64,000 nucleotides of DNA from Gambelia wislizenii (lineage: Eukaryota; Chordata; Lepidosauria; Squamata; Crotaphytidae): NCBI GenBank assembly GCA_030847615.1, contig JAUMIR010000001.1, positions 443,416,687 to 443,480,686 on the forward strand. Reading direction: 5' to 3'. Under the pieces are notes generated by a model. It ran no database searches, was not told where the DNA came from, and saw only the letters and a program-made list of their open reading frames with translations. A program made the translations under genes and the position numbers. The first letter of the stretch is position 1; each line of letters opens with the position of its first letter. This document shows, one piece after another, positions 1-11,600 of this stretch.

Positions 1-474
1 AATGAGTATGTGTGAATGAGTTTTCACACCAACGCCTCCAAATGCTCTCCCTCCCAGCTTTTGCTCTGCCTTAGATGTGCTAATCAAAGGGGAGGAAGGG
101 AGGAATGAGTTTACCATGATGCTGGCTTGGCAGAAAGCTATAGCCTCCCTCTCATCCTGAGCCTTGCTGCTTAGTTGCTGCATTTTGCAAGCTCTGTAAC
201 CACAGATTTTAATAATGTTTCACAATAAGTATATGTGTTTTTCATTTAATTTATTTTTTTTATAGAATACCTTTTTTGGCATTTTCATAGGATATTTTGT
301 CAGCATTTTAATGTACACTATAAATACCTCTCTGCGAGTGTGCTCTTTCAGGCCTGTTACTTTCAAGTATCAAATATGTATTGCTAGCAATGTGGAATAT
401 AATAAGCATCTATGTTTTTCACTGTTTCTGTCATTTAAAAAAAAGGGGGGAACTATAGGTATAATTTTTACGTA
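1..474. other. unassigned intergenic sequence
   Basis: No coding region or recognisable repeat is visible. The stretch is AT-rich with short T runs. It ends at a hAT-like fragment. Confidence 0.5.
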
Positions 475-541
475 GGGGTTCCCTGAGACCTGAAAATTAT
501 TTCAAGGGTTCCTCCAGGGTGAAAAGGTTAAGAAAGGCTGC
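475..541 (-). mobile_element. hAT-like MITE terminal fragment
   Basis: Read on the minus strand this begins GCAGCCTTTCTTAACC and continues through a segment on aggaacccttgaaataat and a TTTTCAGG motif. The same order occurs in the complete element at 26398-26616, which has an 8-bp target duplication. Only one end is recognisable here; the other end is lost or too diverged to see. Confidence 0.6.
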
Positions 542-548
542 CATAAAG

Positions 549-1004
549 TATATCTACACTATACAGGTATAACAGTTTGATACCACACTAAATCCATTGG
601 CTCCATTCTACAGAATCCTGTGGTCTATTATTTAGCAAGATACAGTAGGCCCTTGGTATCCACTGGGGTTTGGTTCTAGGACACACACACACACAAACCA
701 TGGATACCACAATCCGTGGATGCTCAAGTCCCATTATATACAATGGCATAGTAAAATAATGTGCCTTATATAAACATGGCAAAATCAAAATTTGCTTAAA
801 GAATAGTTTCAAGCCATGGATGGTTGAATCCATGGATGCAGAATCCATGGATATGGAGGGCTGACTGTACATTGAATTCTCTGAGAAGAAGTACATATGC
901 CTATCTAGAGAAAATTCCAAGTACCTCACCAATCTACAAGTCCCAGAATTCCATAGGATGTTAGAAAAGTTAAATTGGTATCAGACTGGCTCTATGTAAT
1001 GTAC
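549..1004. mobile_element. palindromic MITE (CTATGGAAT family), interrupted
   Basis: The left arm carries AGTTTGATACCAC and ACAGAATCCTGTGG. The right arm carries their inverted counterparts, CCCAGAATTCCATAGGATG and TTGGTATCAGACTGG. The same arm layout recurs at 24640-24841, 35524-35950, 42087-42295 and 51105-51310. A Tigger-like element sits between the arms at 643-867. There is no coding capacity, so this is a nonautonomous DNA transposon. The outer ends are decayed and no target duplication is clear. Confidence 0.65.
643..867 (+). mobile_element. Tigger-like (Tc1/mariner) MITE with TA duplication
   Basis: The left end CAGTAGGCCCTTGGTATCCA and right end GGAGGGCTGACTG form imperfect terminal inverted repeats. 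They are flanked by TA on both sides (641-642 and 868-869). The interior has the stepwise 'ATCCATGGAT' inverted motifs seen in Tigger-derived short elements of vertebrates. Related copies with TA flanks are at 16238-16470 and 35546-35770. A short (AC)n tract lies inside at about 681-695. There is no transposase. It inserted into the older palindromic MITE around it. Confidence 0.75.
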
Positions 1005-1284
1005 ATATATTCACAGATAGCAGTCTGTGCCAATTATTCTACAGATGGACAGGGCAAGCCTACATTCTAATTGAGTGGACTTATACAAAGCTTGAAAACT
1101 TGCTTTTACAAAGAATGAATATAATTGCACCCATAATAGAATAGTGGTAGGATACTGCAAAATTTCGGAAAGTTCCTTTTCTTTATTATAGCTCCCAGAA
1201 TCATTCAGCCAGCATGGCCCCATCTCAAAAGCATCCATAGGCCTGTCTCAATTAATTTCACACCCCCCCCCAGTCCTGCAACTT

Positions 1285-1722
1285 GTGGCAGGATATACTG
1301 TGAGCTTATATTTTGTACTGGTTTTCATGGACAGAGGGGCTAGAAAAAGTTTCATTGCTATGAATCATTACCCCTTCCTTTTGGTCCATGTGGGAACCAA
1401 CGATACTGCAAGGCACAGCTTTCCCAAGATCAGAAGAGATTATGAGGCTCTGGGGAGGAAGCTGAAAGAAATGGATGCACAGGTGGTCATCTCGTCTCTT
1501 CTGCCAGTTGAAGGGCATGGTCCAGGAAGGGAGAGGAAAATAGCTGACGTAAACAACTGGCTCCATAGATGGTGTCACCGAGAACGATTTGGATTCTTGG
1601 ATCATGGGCTGCGCTTCCATGAGGGGGGACTACTGGCAAGAGATGGGGTGCCTCTCACAACAGTTGGCAGAAACGTTTTTGCCTACAGTCTCAAGAATTT
1701 GATCAGGAGGGCTTTAAACTGA
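1285..1722 (+). pseudogene. CR1 ORF1 esterase-domain relic (SGNH hydrolase type)
   Basis: The open frame contains LLVHVGTNDTA, the GTND block typical of SGNH/GDSL hydrolases, and near its C terminus DGVPLTTVGRNVFAYSL. In SGNH enzymes the last block is normally Asp-x-x-His. Here the expected His position reads Pro (DGVP), so the catalytic dyad looks broken. An esterase domain is established in ORF1 of CR1-like LINEs, where it is thought to act on lipids or membranes. The nucleophile Ser block expected upstream is not seen, so the N terminus is truncated or diverged. The frame ends 5 bp before the ORF2 frame opens. Confidence 0.75.
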
Positions 1723-1727
1723 GTCAT

Positions 1728-4490
1728 ATGGGGAAGGGAGACAGTATTCTGGAAGGCAAAAGGGCTGGGGAAAATAGTCAAACTGTCATAGAGGGAACAA
1801 GGCAAACAGCGCAAGGACCCAACAGGGGTGGCAAAAAAAACTTGCACAGGCAGCAAATAATGGGAACACATGGTCTTAGATGTGTCTACACCAGTGCACA
1901 GAGCATGGGAAATAAGCAAGATGAATGTGAACTCCTAGCACTACAAAGCAAGTATGATATAATAGGCATTACTGAAACTTGGTGGGGTGAGCCTCATGAT
2001 TGGAATGTAGGAATAGAGGGGTATAACCTTTATAAAAGAAACAGGCCAAACAGGAAAGGAAGAGGAATAGCATTATATGCCAGGGATATTTACACCAGTG
2101 AAGAAATCCATGACATCAGTCCTGGAAGCCAGGTGGAGAGCATCTGGATAAAAATTAAAGGGGAGGGAAACAACAGGGATGTTATTGTGGGACTCTACTA
2201 CAGACCCCCAAGTCAGACGGAGGAACTGGATGATCCCTTTCTAGAACAGATGAACACAAACACAGAAAGGAGAGATGTAGTAGTGATGGGTGACTTCAAC
2301 TATCCTGATATTTTCTGGCAATCTAACTCAACCAAAACTTCAAGGTCTAGCAAATTCCTTACATGCCTGGAAGACAATTTCATGGTCCAAAAGGTGGAAA
2401 AGGCAACAAGGGGGTCAGCTATTTTAGATCTGATCCTAACCAACAGAGATGACCTGGTTAATGGGATACAAGTGGTGGGATCCTTAGGTGAGAGTGATCA
2501 TGTTCTCCTGGAGTTTGTTATACAATGGAAAGGAGAAGCCAAGCATAGTCAGGCATGCATTCTCGACTTTAGGAGAGCTGATTTCAATAAACTCAGGGAA
2601 ACACTGGGGGTGATCCCATGGTCAGGAATACTAAAAGAGAAGACACCTCAAGATGGATGGAACTTTCTCAAAAGGGAGATACTGAAGGCACAATTTCAAA
2701 CAGTACCATTGAGGAAGAAAAATGGGAGGTGTCTCAAGAAACCAGGATGGATGACTAAAGAAATTTCAACAGAGCTAAGTTTTAAACGGAACATGTATAG
2801 GAAATGGAAAAGGGGGGAAATCACCAAAGAAGAATTCAAACAGATAGCGAACACGTGTAGGAGTAAAGTCAGAAAAGCTAAAGTGCAGAATGAGCTCAGG
2901 CTTGCTAGAGAGGTTAAGAACAATAAAAAGGGTTTTTTTGGCTTTGTCCGCAGCAAAAGGAGGAAGAAGGAAATGGTAGGGTCACTATGCGGAGAAGATG
3001 GCAAAATGCTAACAGGGGACAGAGAAAAGGCAGAATTACTCAACACCTTCTTTGCCTCAGTGTTTTCAGAAAAGGAAAAGGGGGACCAACCTGAAGAGAA
3101 TGGAACAGAGGACACAATAGGGGAAATCCAGCTCAGAATAAGCAAAGAGGTAGTACAGGAATACCTTCTTAAACTAAATGAATTTAAATCTCCAGGACCA
3201 GATGAACTACATCCAAGGGTATTAAAAGAGCTGGCAAATGTAATCTCAGAGACATTGGCAATAATCTTTGAGAACTCCTGGAGAACAGGAGAAGTCCCAG
3301 CAGACTGGAGGAGGGCAAACGTTGTTCCCATCTTCAAAAAGGAAAAATTAAGAGGATCCCAACAATTATCGTCCAATTAGTCTGACATCAATACCAGGGA
3401 AGATTCTAGAGCAGATCATTAAACAGAGAGTCTGTGAACATTTAGAAGGCAATGCAATAATCACAAAAAGTCAACATGGGTTTCAGATAAACAAGTAATG
3501 CCAGACTAATCTGATCTCTTTTTTGATAAAATGACCAGCTTGGTAGATGAAGGGAACGCTGTGGATATCGTATACCTTGATTTCAATAAGGCCTTTGACA
3601 AGGTTCCCCATGACGTTCTTGCAAACAAGCTTGTAAAATATGGGCTAGACAAGTTAACTGTTCAATGGATTTGTAATTGGTTGACCGGCCGAACCCAAAG
3701 GGTGCTCAGTAGTGGCTCCTCTTCGTCTTGGAAAGATGTGACCAGTGGGGTGCCACAGGGTTCTGTCCTGGGCCCAGTGCTATTCAACATCTTTATCAAT
3801 TACTTGGATGAGGAAATTAGGGGCATACTTATCAAATTTGCAGATGACACCAAATTGGGAGGAGTAGCCAATACCCTAGAGGACAGGATCAAAATTCAAA
3901 ATGACCTGGATAGACTGGAGAGCTGGGCCAAAGCTAACAAAATGAAATTCAATACGGAGAAGTGTAAGGTACTGCACTTAGGGCGAAAAAATGAAATGCA
4001 TCGATAAAGGATGGGGGAGACCTGGCTGAATGAGACTACATGCGAAAGGGATTTAGGAGTCCTAGTAGACCGCATGTTGAACATGAGTCAACAGTGTGAA
4101 GCGGCAGCTAAAAAGGCCAATGCGATTTTGGGCTGTATCAATAGAAGTATTGTGTCTAGATCAAGGGAAGTAATAATGCCACTCTATTCCGCCTTGGTCA
4201 GACCTCACCTAGAATACTGTGTCTCGTTCTGGCCACCACAATTCAAAAAGGATATTGACAAGTTGGAGTGTGTGCAAAGAAGGGTGACTAAAATGGTGAA
4301 AGGTTTGGAAATGATGCCGTACGAGGAGAGACTTAGGGAGCTGGGTATGTTTAGCCTGGAAAAAAGACGGTTAAGAGGCGATATGATAGCCCTGTTTAAG
4401 TATTTGAAGGGGTGTCACATTGAGGATGGAGCAGGCTTGTTTTCTGCTGCTCCAGAGACTGGAACACGGAGCAATGGATGCAAGCAATAG
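1728..4490 (+). pseudogene. CR1 ORF2: APE endonuclease-reverse transcriptase, broken
   Basis: The first part (1728-3380) shows the apurinic-type endonuclease signatures ITETWW, YYRPP, MGDFNYPDIFW, LDLILTN and GESDHVLLEF. A linker follows, then the RT opening motif SPGPDELHPRVLKEL. A frameshift near 3345 (A-rich aaaaggaaaaattaag) leaves the frame just before the PNNYRPISLT block, and a stop follows near 3495. The frame reopens at 3531 with YLDFNKAFDKVPH, GVPQGSVLGP and an intact FADD catalytic motif (3837-3848). A TAA at about 4005-4007 replaces the usual Tyr of the HRYRMG region. The same frame then runs to 4490 with VRPHLEYC and [16 protein letters not shown]. Confidence 0.92.
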
Positions 4491-4718
4491 GAACAGAGAT
4501 TCCACCTCAACATTAGGAGGAACTTTTTGACAGTAAGAGCTGTTATGCACTCCCTTGGAGCGTGGTGGGGTCTCCTTCCTTGGAGGTCTTTAAACAGAGG
4601 CTGGATGGCCATCTGTCAGGGATGCTTTGATCAAGATTTCCTGCGTGGCAGGGGGTTGGACTGGATGGCCCTTATGGTCTCTTCCAACTCTGCAATTCTA
4701 TGATTCTATGATTCTATG
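4491..4718 (+). repeat. CR1 3' UTR and ATTCTATG terminal array
   Basis: This conserved CR1 tail has motifs such as TTTAAACAGAGGCTGGATGG and GGTTGGACTGGATGG, and ends in tandem ATTCTATG/GATTCTATG units. In CR1 this end is the recognition point for the element's own RT. The same tail ends copies at 17942, 30775, 41309, 50294 and 62330, and in reverse at 58524 and 60728. Confidence 0.9.
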
Positions 4719-4984
4719 AATAGTTTGGTATCGGATCATATTTAAGATAATGGGTGTTGCTTGTGGGGTAGTGGACCAGTTGGATGTCTTAGGGTTCTAT
4801 CTTGCTTTTAAAGTCTACATTAATAGCAATTGGGGGGAGGTTAATCCAGATGTTTGGGCTAAAGAGTCTACAGTATGTAAACAATACAGAGCTCTACCCT
4901 TCATTTTGAACAACTAATCCCAGAGAGAGTGTGGAAACCATGAACAGATGTCTGGAGGCAGTTTTGGGATGTGTTAGCATGCCC

Positions 4985-5642
4985 TACTACCCCATCCCCA
5001 TAGTATCTCATAACTGGACATACTGGACACTTTTTGGGGTCAAGATGACTGAGGGAAGCTAGAGGTTAGGTGGAGGTCACAATGATCTGAGACATTTCTA
5101 GAAATAAAAAGTTGAGAAAGCCCACATTAAAACTTAGCAGGAAGCCCCTATAACGGGTATATGCTAATAACCCAATCAAAAGAAGGGTATGTGCTAATCC
5201 TTTCTTCCAGCCTTGGGCATTCCAAGCAATAATTCAATCGAGCAATTAAGTGACCATTCCTCAATCTATGCCCTATATAAATCTCTCCTATGCACACTAC
5301 CTGACCAAACATTAAGAGGTTGCTGCAGAACCATCAATGTTTCACCTTTCTGGAATTAAAGCAATCAGTTGAGTTTCGGTCTCTTTTGTCTAAATGGTGG
5401 GAAAGCCATCCAGAGTTCAGGATATAAAATAAGAGTATAAATATTAGAGCCCAGACCCTAGCAAAGTGTGCCACAGTGGATGAACCCTGCCACTCTCTTC
5501 CTTAGCATGCCCCAGATCTGAACCTCCTGTGCCACCCCCAGATGTCTGCCTGAGTATCCTTGCTGCATGCAACTCTTCTCTTCAAGTCTGGTAACTATCA
5601 CCCTATCTTCCTGGACCTCTCTCCCTCTATCTAAACTGTTAC
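4985..5642 (+). mobile_element. LTR relic, first tandem unit (U3 part)
   Basis: This aligns, with gaps, to the U3 half of the LTR at 5643-13930 and of the minus-strand LTR ending at 55548. Shared landmarks are TATATGCTAAT, AGTGACCA, AAGAGGTTG..., TGGTGGGAAAGCCATCC and AGCAAAGTGTGCCACAG. A TATATAA motif lies at about 5272 but is not shared by the other copies. The unit stops before R and is followed directly by the start of the next LTR at 5643, implying a tandem, recombined or rearranged LTR. No coding sequence is seen. Class is unresolved. Confidence 0.5.
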
Positions 5643-5915
5643 TGCACCTTACACCCCCTGCCTATAATATTTCATAATTTGGCAATATTGAGACAGTTTG
5701 TGAGGTCTAAGGTAAACCATGCCAACCAAAATTAAGTTCAAGTGAATGTCACCCAACGACATAAAGAAGTTGTCTTGGAAATTCCCCAACAGAGATGTCC
5801 AGGATGACATTAAGTGAAGCCCCCCCTTAGTCAAGGTCGTTAGGGTGGATTGTGCTAATCTTCCCTGGATGTACCTGGCAGTGAATCACACTCCAAAACA
5901 AACAGTGACCAGAAT
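5643..5915 (+). mobile_element. LTR relic copy A, left part
   Basis: It starts TGCACCTTACACC, like the minus-strand copy starting at 55548 (TGCCTTACAAC), and shares TATAATATTTCATAAT with it. It is cut at ACAGTGACCAGAAT (5902-5915), and that 14-mer is repeated at 13333-13346, where the LTR resumes. This part (273 bp) plus the right part (about 580 bp) gives about 850 bp, close to the roughly 870 bp of the minus-strand copy. The interruption is the Penelope-plus-L1 block. Confidence 0.7.
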
Positions 5916-6136
5916 TTCCTTGGGTTTTTTTCTGCACTCTGAGGCTGTGCTCTGGAAGAGTTATTTCTGACGTTTCACGTGCATCTGTGGCTGGCATCTT
6001 CAGAGAATGGTTGGGTAGGCGTGGGGGGGTTATATACTGTGAACCCCTGTTGGAGGGGATACATAATCTGTGCATTATAACATGATAGTTCTTGGCCTGG
6101 TCCAGAATTTTGGTGTTTTTAAATAACATTTTGTGT
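5916..6136 (-). mobile_element. Penelope-like element, left (inverted) copy
   Basis: On the minus strand the frame reads HKMLFKNTKILDQAKNYHVIMHR, matching the right copy at 12811-13332; an internal deletion removes the REAIEI...NR part. It continues through CCATTCTCTGAAGATGCC and ends near the AAAAAAACCCAAGGAA stretch. The two copies point away from each other and meet at the palindrome 12752-12843; the L1 at 6137-12751 has since separated them. The 14-bp ACAGTGACCAGAAT duplication flanks the whole pair. Confidence 0.72.
5966..6004 (-). ncRNA. candidate hammerhead-ribozyme-like core
   Basis: On the minus strand the order is CTGAAGA, a GC-rich spacer able to form a short helix (TGCC...GCACGT), then GAAAC followed by GTCA. 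CUGANGA / GAAA / GUC are hammerhead core boxes, and hammerhead motifs have been reported in Penelope-like elements. One unpaired base lies between CTGAAGA and the helix, and the helix here is imperfect, so this is only a candidate. Of the three Penelope copies in the window, this alone keeps GAAAC. Confidence 0.35.
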
Positions 6137-7960
6137 TGGCTTTCAGTCTCGGAACAGAGCGGGCAAGGGGCACGAGAACGGAGCTGCGGTTCCTAATTTA
6201 ATCTCAGGCAGCGATCAGGGTGAAAAACGGCAAAAAACCTGAGCGGTTGGATCCCCAAGAGCAAGGGGACCCTGAGTCTTGCTGTAAAATTCGCAGAACT
6301 GGGTGCGAGGCTTTGCTAGAGCCAAAGAGAAGGAAGAACAGCCAAAGCACCCAGGCGATCTAATGGCTGCTGCAGCCACCTGACAAATTACTGGTGGAGT
6401 TGCAATCTCCACTTGCCCTGCCAGCAAGCCACCGAGCCTCCCAAGAAATAGAAGATTGAAGGCGATTTAAAAGAAGAACTGGGAAATATTCTCTGACTGC
6501 TTGACCTTCCTCAATAAGTAGAAACGTTTCTTTTCAAAGGGTGATTCTTGCCTTTTTGTTTGTTTACTTCTGCTTTTGTGAGTTCTTTTGCTTTGTTGTT
6601 GTTATTGCACTGAGTCCTTTTTTGTCTTTTGACTTATTTTTGTTATATTATTTATAGTGTTTCCCTTTTGTTTTTGTTTTTTTTCATATTTTTGATATCT
6701 GTGGGATCTGAAGGAGTTTAGAAGGAGACATATGTTTGTTGTGCTTCCCTCATTGTTTATTTTTACTTTTATTTTCTTTTTTGTGTGCATTTGTATTGCC
6801 ATATCACTGTATTTTTTCCATCCTTTTTTCTTCTACTATTTTTAGTAATTTGTTATTTTTTGTTATTTTTGTCTTATTTTTTTCACCTCTCTCTTTTTTT
6901 CTACCTATCTCTCCTTTTTTCTTTTTAACTTACCCTTAAAATATAAATGTATATTATAAAAATATAAAACAAGAACAGTTGAGAACTAAAGAATACCACT
7001 ATTGTTACTGGCTGATAGCTAAAGACTGAAAGCTAAATTGAATACTGCTTAAAAAGCTTATGCAGTCCCATACTGTGTGAACCTGAAATGACCTTGAAAA
7101 TGCCAGCTGGCAGTTTAGAGGGGGGAAAAGAGAAAAGAATAGAGAAGCACAGCTAGCTGAGCTGGGCTGGTTATAACTTTTTTTTTCCTTCATTCGACTT
7201 GTACAATAATATAATATAAATATATAAATATACAAGTATTTATTTTTGGAGTGAAGCAGTCTCTCTTCTCTGTGCATTTGAACCCGTACACTGCCCCTGA
7301 AGGACTGACTCTCTTTTTTTTTCTTCATATGATTTTTTATTTTATTTTATTTATTTATTTATTGAATTTTACTTTTTTTTCCTTTTTTGCATTTTTTGTT
7401 TCTTTTTTTGAATTTTGTAACTTTTGAAATACTATCTCAGGCTTAACTACTATTATTATTAAACTGATCTTTTTTTCTTTCTTTTTTATTGAAATATAAT
7501 TATCACTGTCACTACTATTATTCAAATAACTTTTTTCTTCTCTTTTTTTTTGCTATGCTTGGATGGCCTTTTTTTAAATACATGTTGTTGATATAAAAAG
7601 GATTTTTTTTCTTTTTTCTTCTCCATTTCCTCTTTGTTTGCATATCTTAGATATTGTTTTTTTTCCTTTTCCTTTTTTTCCTTTTTCTTTTTTTAAGAGC
7701 TTCTTCTCCTCTATTTGGAAAGAAGATTTATATTTTTTTAAAAAATGAGGAAAGATTGAGTAACTGAGGAAAGGACTGAGAATGAACAAGGTGGAGAAAG
7801 GAAAAGGGTTGGAGCACTGAATGCTTAAGAGGAAGAAGGAGTAGCTTATTGAAAAGACTGAGAAGAATAGGGAAAAAGAAGAAGAAAGAAGACTGAATCA
7901 CTTGGATTTTCCCCCCTTTTATATTTTTCCTACTTTTTTGCCTTTTTTTCTTTTTCTCCT
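6137..7960 (+). promoter_or_regulatory. L1 5' UTR region, pyrimidine-rich
   Basis: This is the element's 5' region. It opens with a GC-richer segment (about 6150-6480), where internal L1 promoters normally lie. It then becomes strongly T-rich, with many T6-T9 runs broken by single C or A, and TATAAATATATAAATATAC near 7215-7230. There is no long open frame; apparent short frames here are low-complexity translations. Promoter function is inferred from L1 organisation, not seen directly. Confidence 0.5.
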
Positions 7961-8009
7961 CACTTGGAAGAACTAAACATAAAATATAATAAAGAAGATA
8001 GATTCAGGG

Positions 8010-8540
8010 ACAAGGAATAGAAATGCTTGCCAAAATAGAAGGGGATCCGCAGAGGAAGGAGTCCCACAAAACATGCAAAAATTTATGGAGGAAATCCAAC
8101 AATTTAGAAAGGAAACATGCACACATTTTGAAGATACAACAACATTTAATACACTACATGATCTGTTCCTACAAGTAAAAATGATGTAAAAGAACAAAAG
8201 GAAGACATTGAGATGTTAAAGAAGGAAAATGAAGAACTAACTATTGAATTAGAGAAACAAAGGGACCAGAGAGAGAGAGAGATAAAATTGACTCTATAGA
8301 AAAGGCTAAAGAGTTTATCAAAAAGAATAAGCGAGACTTTGGTCTGGCCCAAGAGAACAAAGATGTAAAAACTTCACATGGAGAAGATCACTCACAAAAA
8401 TCAGACAATGGTGAAGCAGAAGAAGAGGATAATACAAACCAAAAAAGAAGAGAAGAAAGAAAGCGGAAGGAGAAGAACAGAAAAGACAAAGGAGAACAGA
8501 ACCTGCTGGATTTAACTATCTCTGACCAAGAAAACTAAAT
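8010..8540 (+). pseudogene. L1 ORF1-like relic (coiled coil)
   Basis: The segment is rich in Lys, Glu and Gln codons and reads in pieces as a coiled coil (for example MLKKENEELTIELEKQRDQ). It then passes into a highly charged tail rich in KRREERKRKEKN, ending at a TAA near 8538. Its place directly upstream of ORF2 fits L1 ORF1, an RNA-binding trimeric coiled-coil protein. The RRM domain is not recognisable, and the frame is broken near 8185 and 8290, so the assignment rests on position and composition. Confidence 0.55.
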
Positions 8541-8664
8541 GAAGTATTAAGAAAGAAAAGAGGGAGGAGAGAGGGAGGAGAGAGGGAGGGAGAAAGGAGG
8601 GATAAAAGAGAAATAAAGGGAATAGAAGTAAAAAAATATTTAAATAATAATAAAGTTATCATTA

Positions 8665-11600
8665 ATGGATAAAAAAATTCTCATTTGGAATGTTAAAAGA
8701 TTAAATGCAGAAAGAAAAAGAAAATTGGTATTCCATTTCCTTAAGAAAACTAACTTGGATATTATATGTTTACAAGAAATTCGAATTTTAAAAAATCAAG
8801 ATTACTTGCTAAAACAAAAAAGTTTAGGAGAGGAGTTTACATCATTGGGGGGGGGAGAAAAATGGAGAAGTCCTATATATCAAAAAAGATTTGAGCCCAA
8901 AACTAATAATGTCTGATATAAAGGCAGATTCATTGCCACAGAAGTTAATATGGATAATAAAAAAAATTAATAATAGGAATTTATGCTCCAGCCCAAGAAA
9001 AACATGTTTTTATATAAGAATTAAGGAATAAAATAGCACAACTAAATTATGATAATTGGATTTTGCTGGGAGATTTCAATGGGGTTGTGGAACCATGTAT
9101 AGATAGGCACTCAGATTCAAAAAAGATCAAGAAAAGCCAAGGTAAATTAACAAGAGAATTCTTGGCTATAGTCAAAGAATTACAACTAATTGATGTTTGG
9201 AGATACAAAGAGGGCGATAAAAAAGACTATACCTTTTTTTCAGAAACCCATAAATCTATGTCTAGAATTGATATGATTTGAGTCTGAAATAATCTTACTG
9301 CTAATGTCAAGAAAATAGAAATTCTGGCCAAACCAATATCAGATCATAACCCAGTTTTGATGATATTTAGAAACATATACGATGAGAGAAAATGTTAGCT
9401 CAATGAGTTACTATTGGAAAGAGAGGAAATTACAACAGAATGTAGGAAAACATTGAAAGAATATTCTGAAATTAATTTTAATGGGGAAGTGAGTAATAAT
9501 ATAGTCTGGGACACTAGCAAGGCTGTAGCCAGAGGAGTATTTATTAAATGGAATAATATATGGAAGAGAAAAAGGCTAGAGGCAATGGAAAAATTAATGG
9601 AGGAAATAAGACAAAATGAAAAAAAAAATGATATCACCAAAAGATAAAAAAGTAAAAAACCAACTAAATATATTGCAGAAACAACTTGAGATTGCAATGA
9701 TGGAAAAAATGAAAAAAAGCTGGAGTATATGAAACAAAAGAACTTTGAAAATGTTAATAAGCCAGGCAGAGGGCTAGCATATAGGATGAGAAAAGAAAGA
9801 GCAAAAAGAAGAATATTAAAGTTGAAATTGGGAAATAGAGAGGTAACAAATGAAATTGAAATTCAACAGGTATTTAGAAATTACTTTGTAACCATATATT
9901 GTAAACAAAACGTACCCTGGGATTTAATGAAACAATATATTCAAAATTGTAAAATAAAAAATTTAACTGATACCTAAATTGAAAAGTTGAATAAAAATAT
10001 AGCAGATGAAGAAATACGAGAAACTATCAAAAGGTTAAAATGGGGGGAAACTCCAGGGCTGGATGGTCTAACAGCGGCATATTATAAAAAATTTGTAGAT
10101 GAACTAGTTAAACCATTAAGAGAAATTATGAATGGAATAATACAGAATAAAGTGATCCCAAATAGTCTGAAAGAAGCAAATATAGTATTAATTCATAAAG
10201 AAAATAAAAACCCAAATTTGATGGAAAATTATAGACCCATTTCATTACTAAATGAAGATTATAAATTTGTTTGCAATAGTATTATCAAACAGTCTAAAAT
10301 TAATATTACAAACCTACATTCATAAAGATCAGAATGGCTTTTTACCAAAAAGACAAATAAGGCACAATACAAGGACAGTTATAAATGTATTAGAATACTT
10401 ATCATATCATAATGAGATAAAAGGAGCCTTAATTTTCTTAAATGCAGAAAAAGCCTTTGATAGATTAAATTGGCAATTTATTTTAGAAGTGATGAAGGAA
10501 ATGAAAATAGGAGAGAATTTTTATAACTGGGTACAAGCAATTTATACTAATCAAAAAGCCAAATTAATAATTAATGACAAATCAACAGAAGTAATAAATA
10601 TTGAGAGAGGAACAAGGCAGGGATGATCACTGTCACCATTGTTATTTATTTTAGTCTTAGAAATTTTGAATCTAAATATAAGAGGGGGGGGGGAAATCAG
10701 AGGAATTAAAATTGGAAAGGAGGAATTTAAATTAAAAGCCTTCGCAGACAATCTAGTTATTATGTTAGAAGACCCGTTGAAAAGTATAGATCCGGTGCTA
10801 CAAATGATAGGAGAATTTGGAAAATATGCAGGTCTTAAAATAAATATACATAAAACAAAGATTCTAACAAAAAATATGGATAAAACAGAAAAAGAACAAC
10901 TGAGTAAAAAAAACAGAGTTTCAAATTATGAAAACGGTAAAATATTTAGGAGTAAATGTAACAGAAAATACTCAACAGCTATTTGCAAATAATAATGAAA
11001 AAAATTGGAGGGAAATTAACCAAGATTTAATTAGATGGAAAGACTTAAATTTATCCATACTAGGAAAAATTGCAGCAATTAAAATGAACGTACTGCAAAG
11101 ATTATTATTTTTGTTCCAGACTTTACCAATTAGCATATCAAATGAAATTTTTAAGAAATGGCAAAGGGAATTAACAAAATTTATTTGGAACATAAAAGGA
11201 CCTAGGATCAAATGGAAATTATTGGTTGATGATAAAGAAAGGGGAGGGCGAGGTCTACTAGATTTAAAGGTATATTATGAAGCTACATGTATAATATGGA
11301 TTAAGCAATGGGTTATACTAGATAACAAGAAAGAATTAGACTTAGAGGGACACGAAATAAGAATGGGTTGGCATAGCTACCTTTGCTATAACAAAGTTAA
11401 AGTTAACGCTGAATTCAAAAACCATAGTATTAGAAGATCATTAATAAAAGTTTGGAGTAAATATAAGAAAAGAATAAATCCCAAATTGCCAGGTTGGCTA
11501 TAGCCAGAAGAAGCGTTTTGTAAAAAAGAACTAAGAGTAGAACAATGGTTGAAATATAGAGATATATTAGAAAAAAGAGAAGGATGTTGGAAAATAAAGG

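Larger units (their letters stand above)
1285..4718 (+). mobile_element. CR1 LINE, nearly full length, inactive
   Basis: CR1 layout in order: an ORF1 esterase-like relic, an ORF2 with endonuclease then reverse transcriptase, a short 3' UTR, and a terminal ATTCTATG-type octamer array at about 4690-4718. It ends in the typical CR1 3' sequence TGGATGGCCCTTATGGTCTC. CR1 inserts by target-primed reverse transcription and usually leaves no clear target duplication; none is seen. A frameshift and in-frame stops make it a fossil. The 5' boundary is uncertain because the sequence before about 1285 is a C run and unassigned DNA. Confidence 0.92.

Noticed and set aside
2696..3376. 226-codon minus-strand frame opposite the CR1 ORF2
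   Set aside because: It is antisense to a clearly recognisable endonuclease-RT frame and has no motifs of its own.
5090..5400. Separate promoter or host exon with TATATAA
   Set aside because: The stretch aligns with the U3 of the neighbouring LTR relics, so it is better read as LTR sequence; the TATATAA is not shared.
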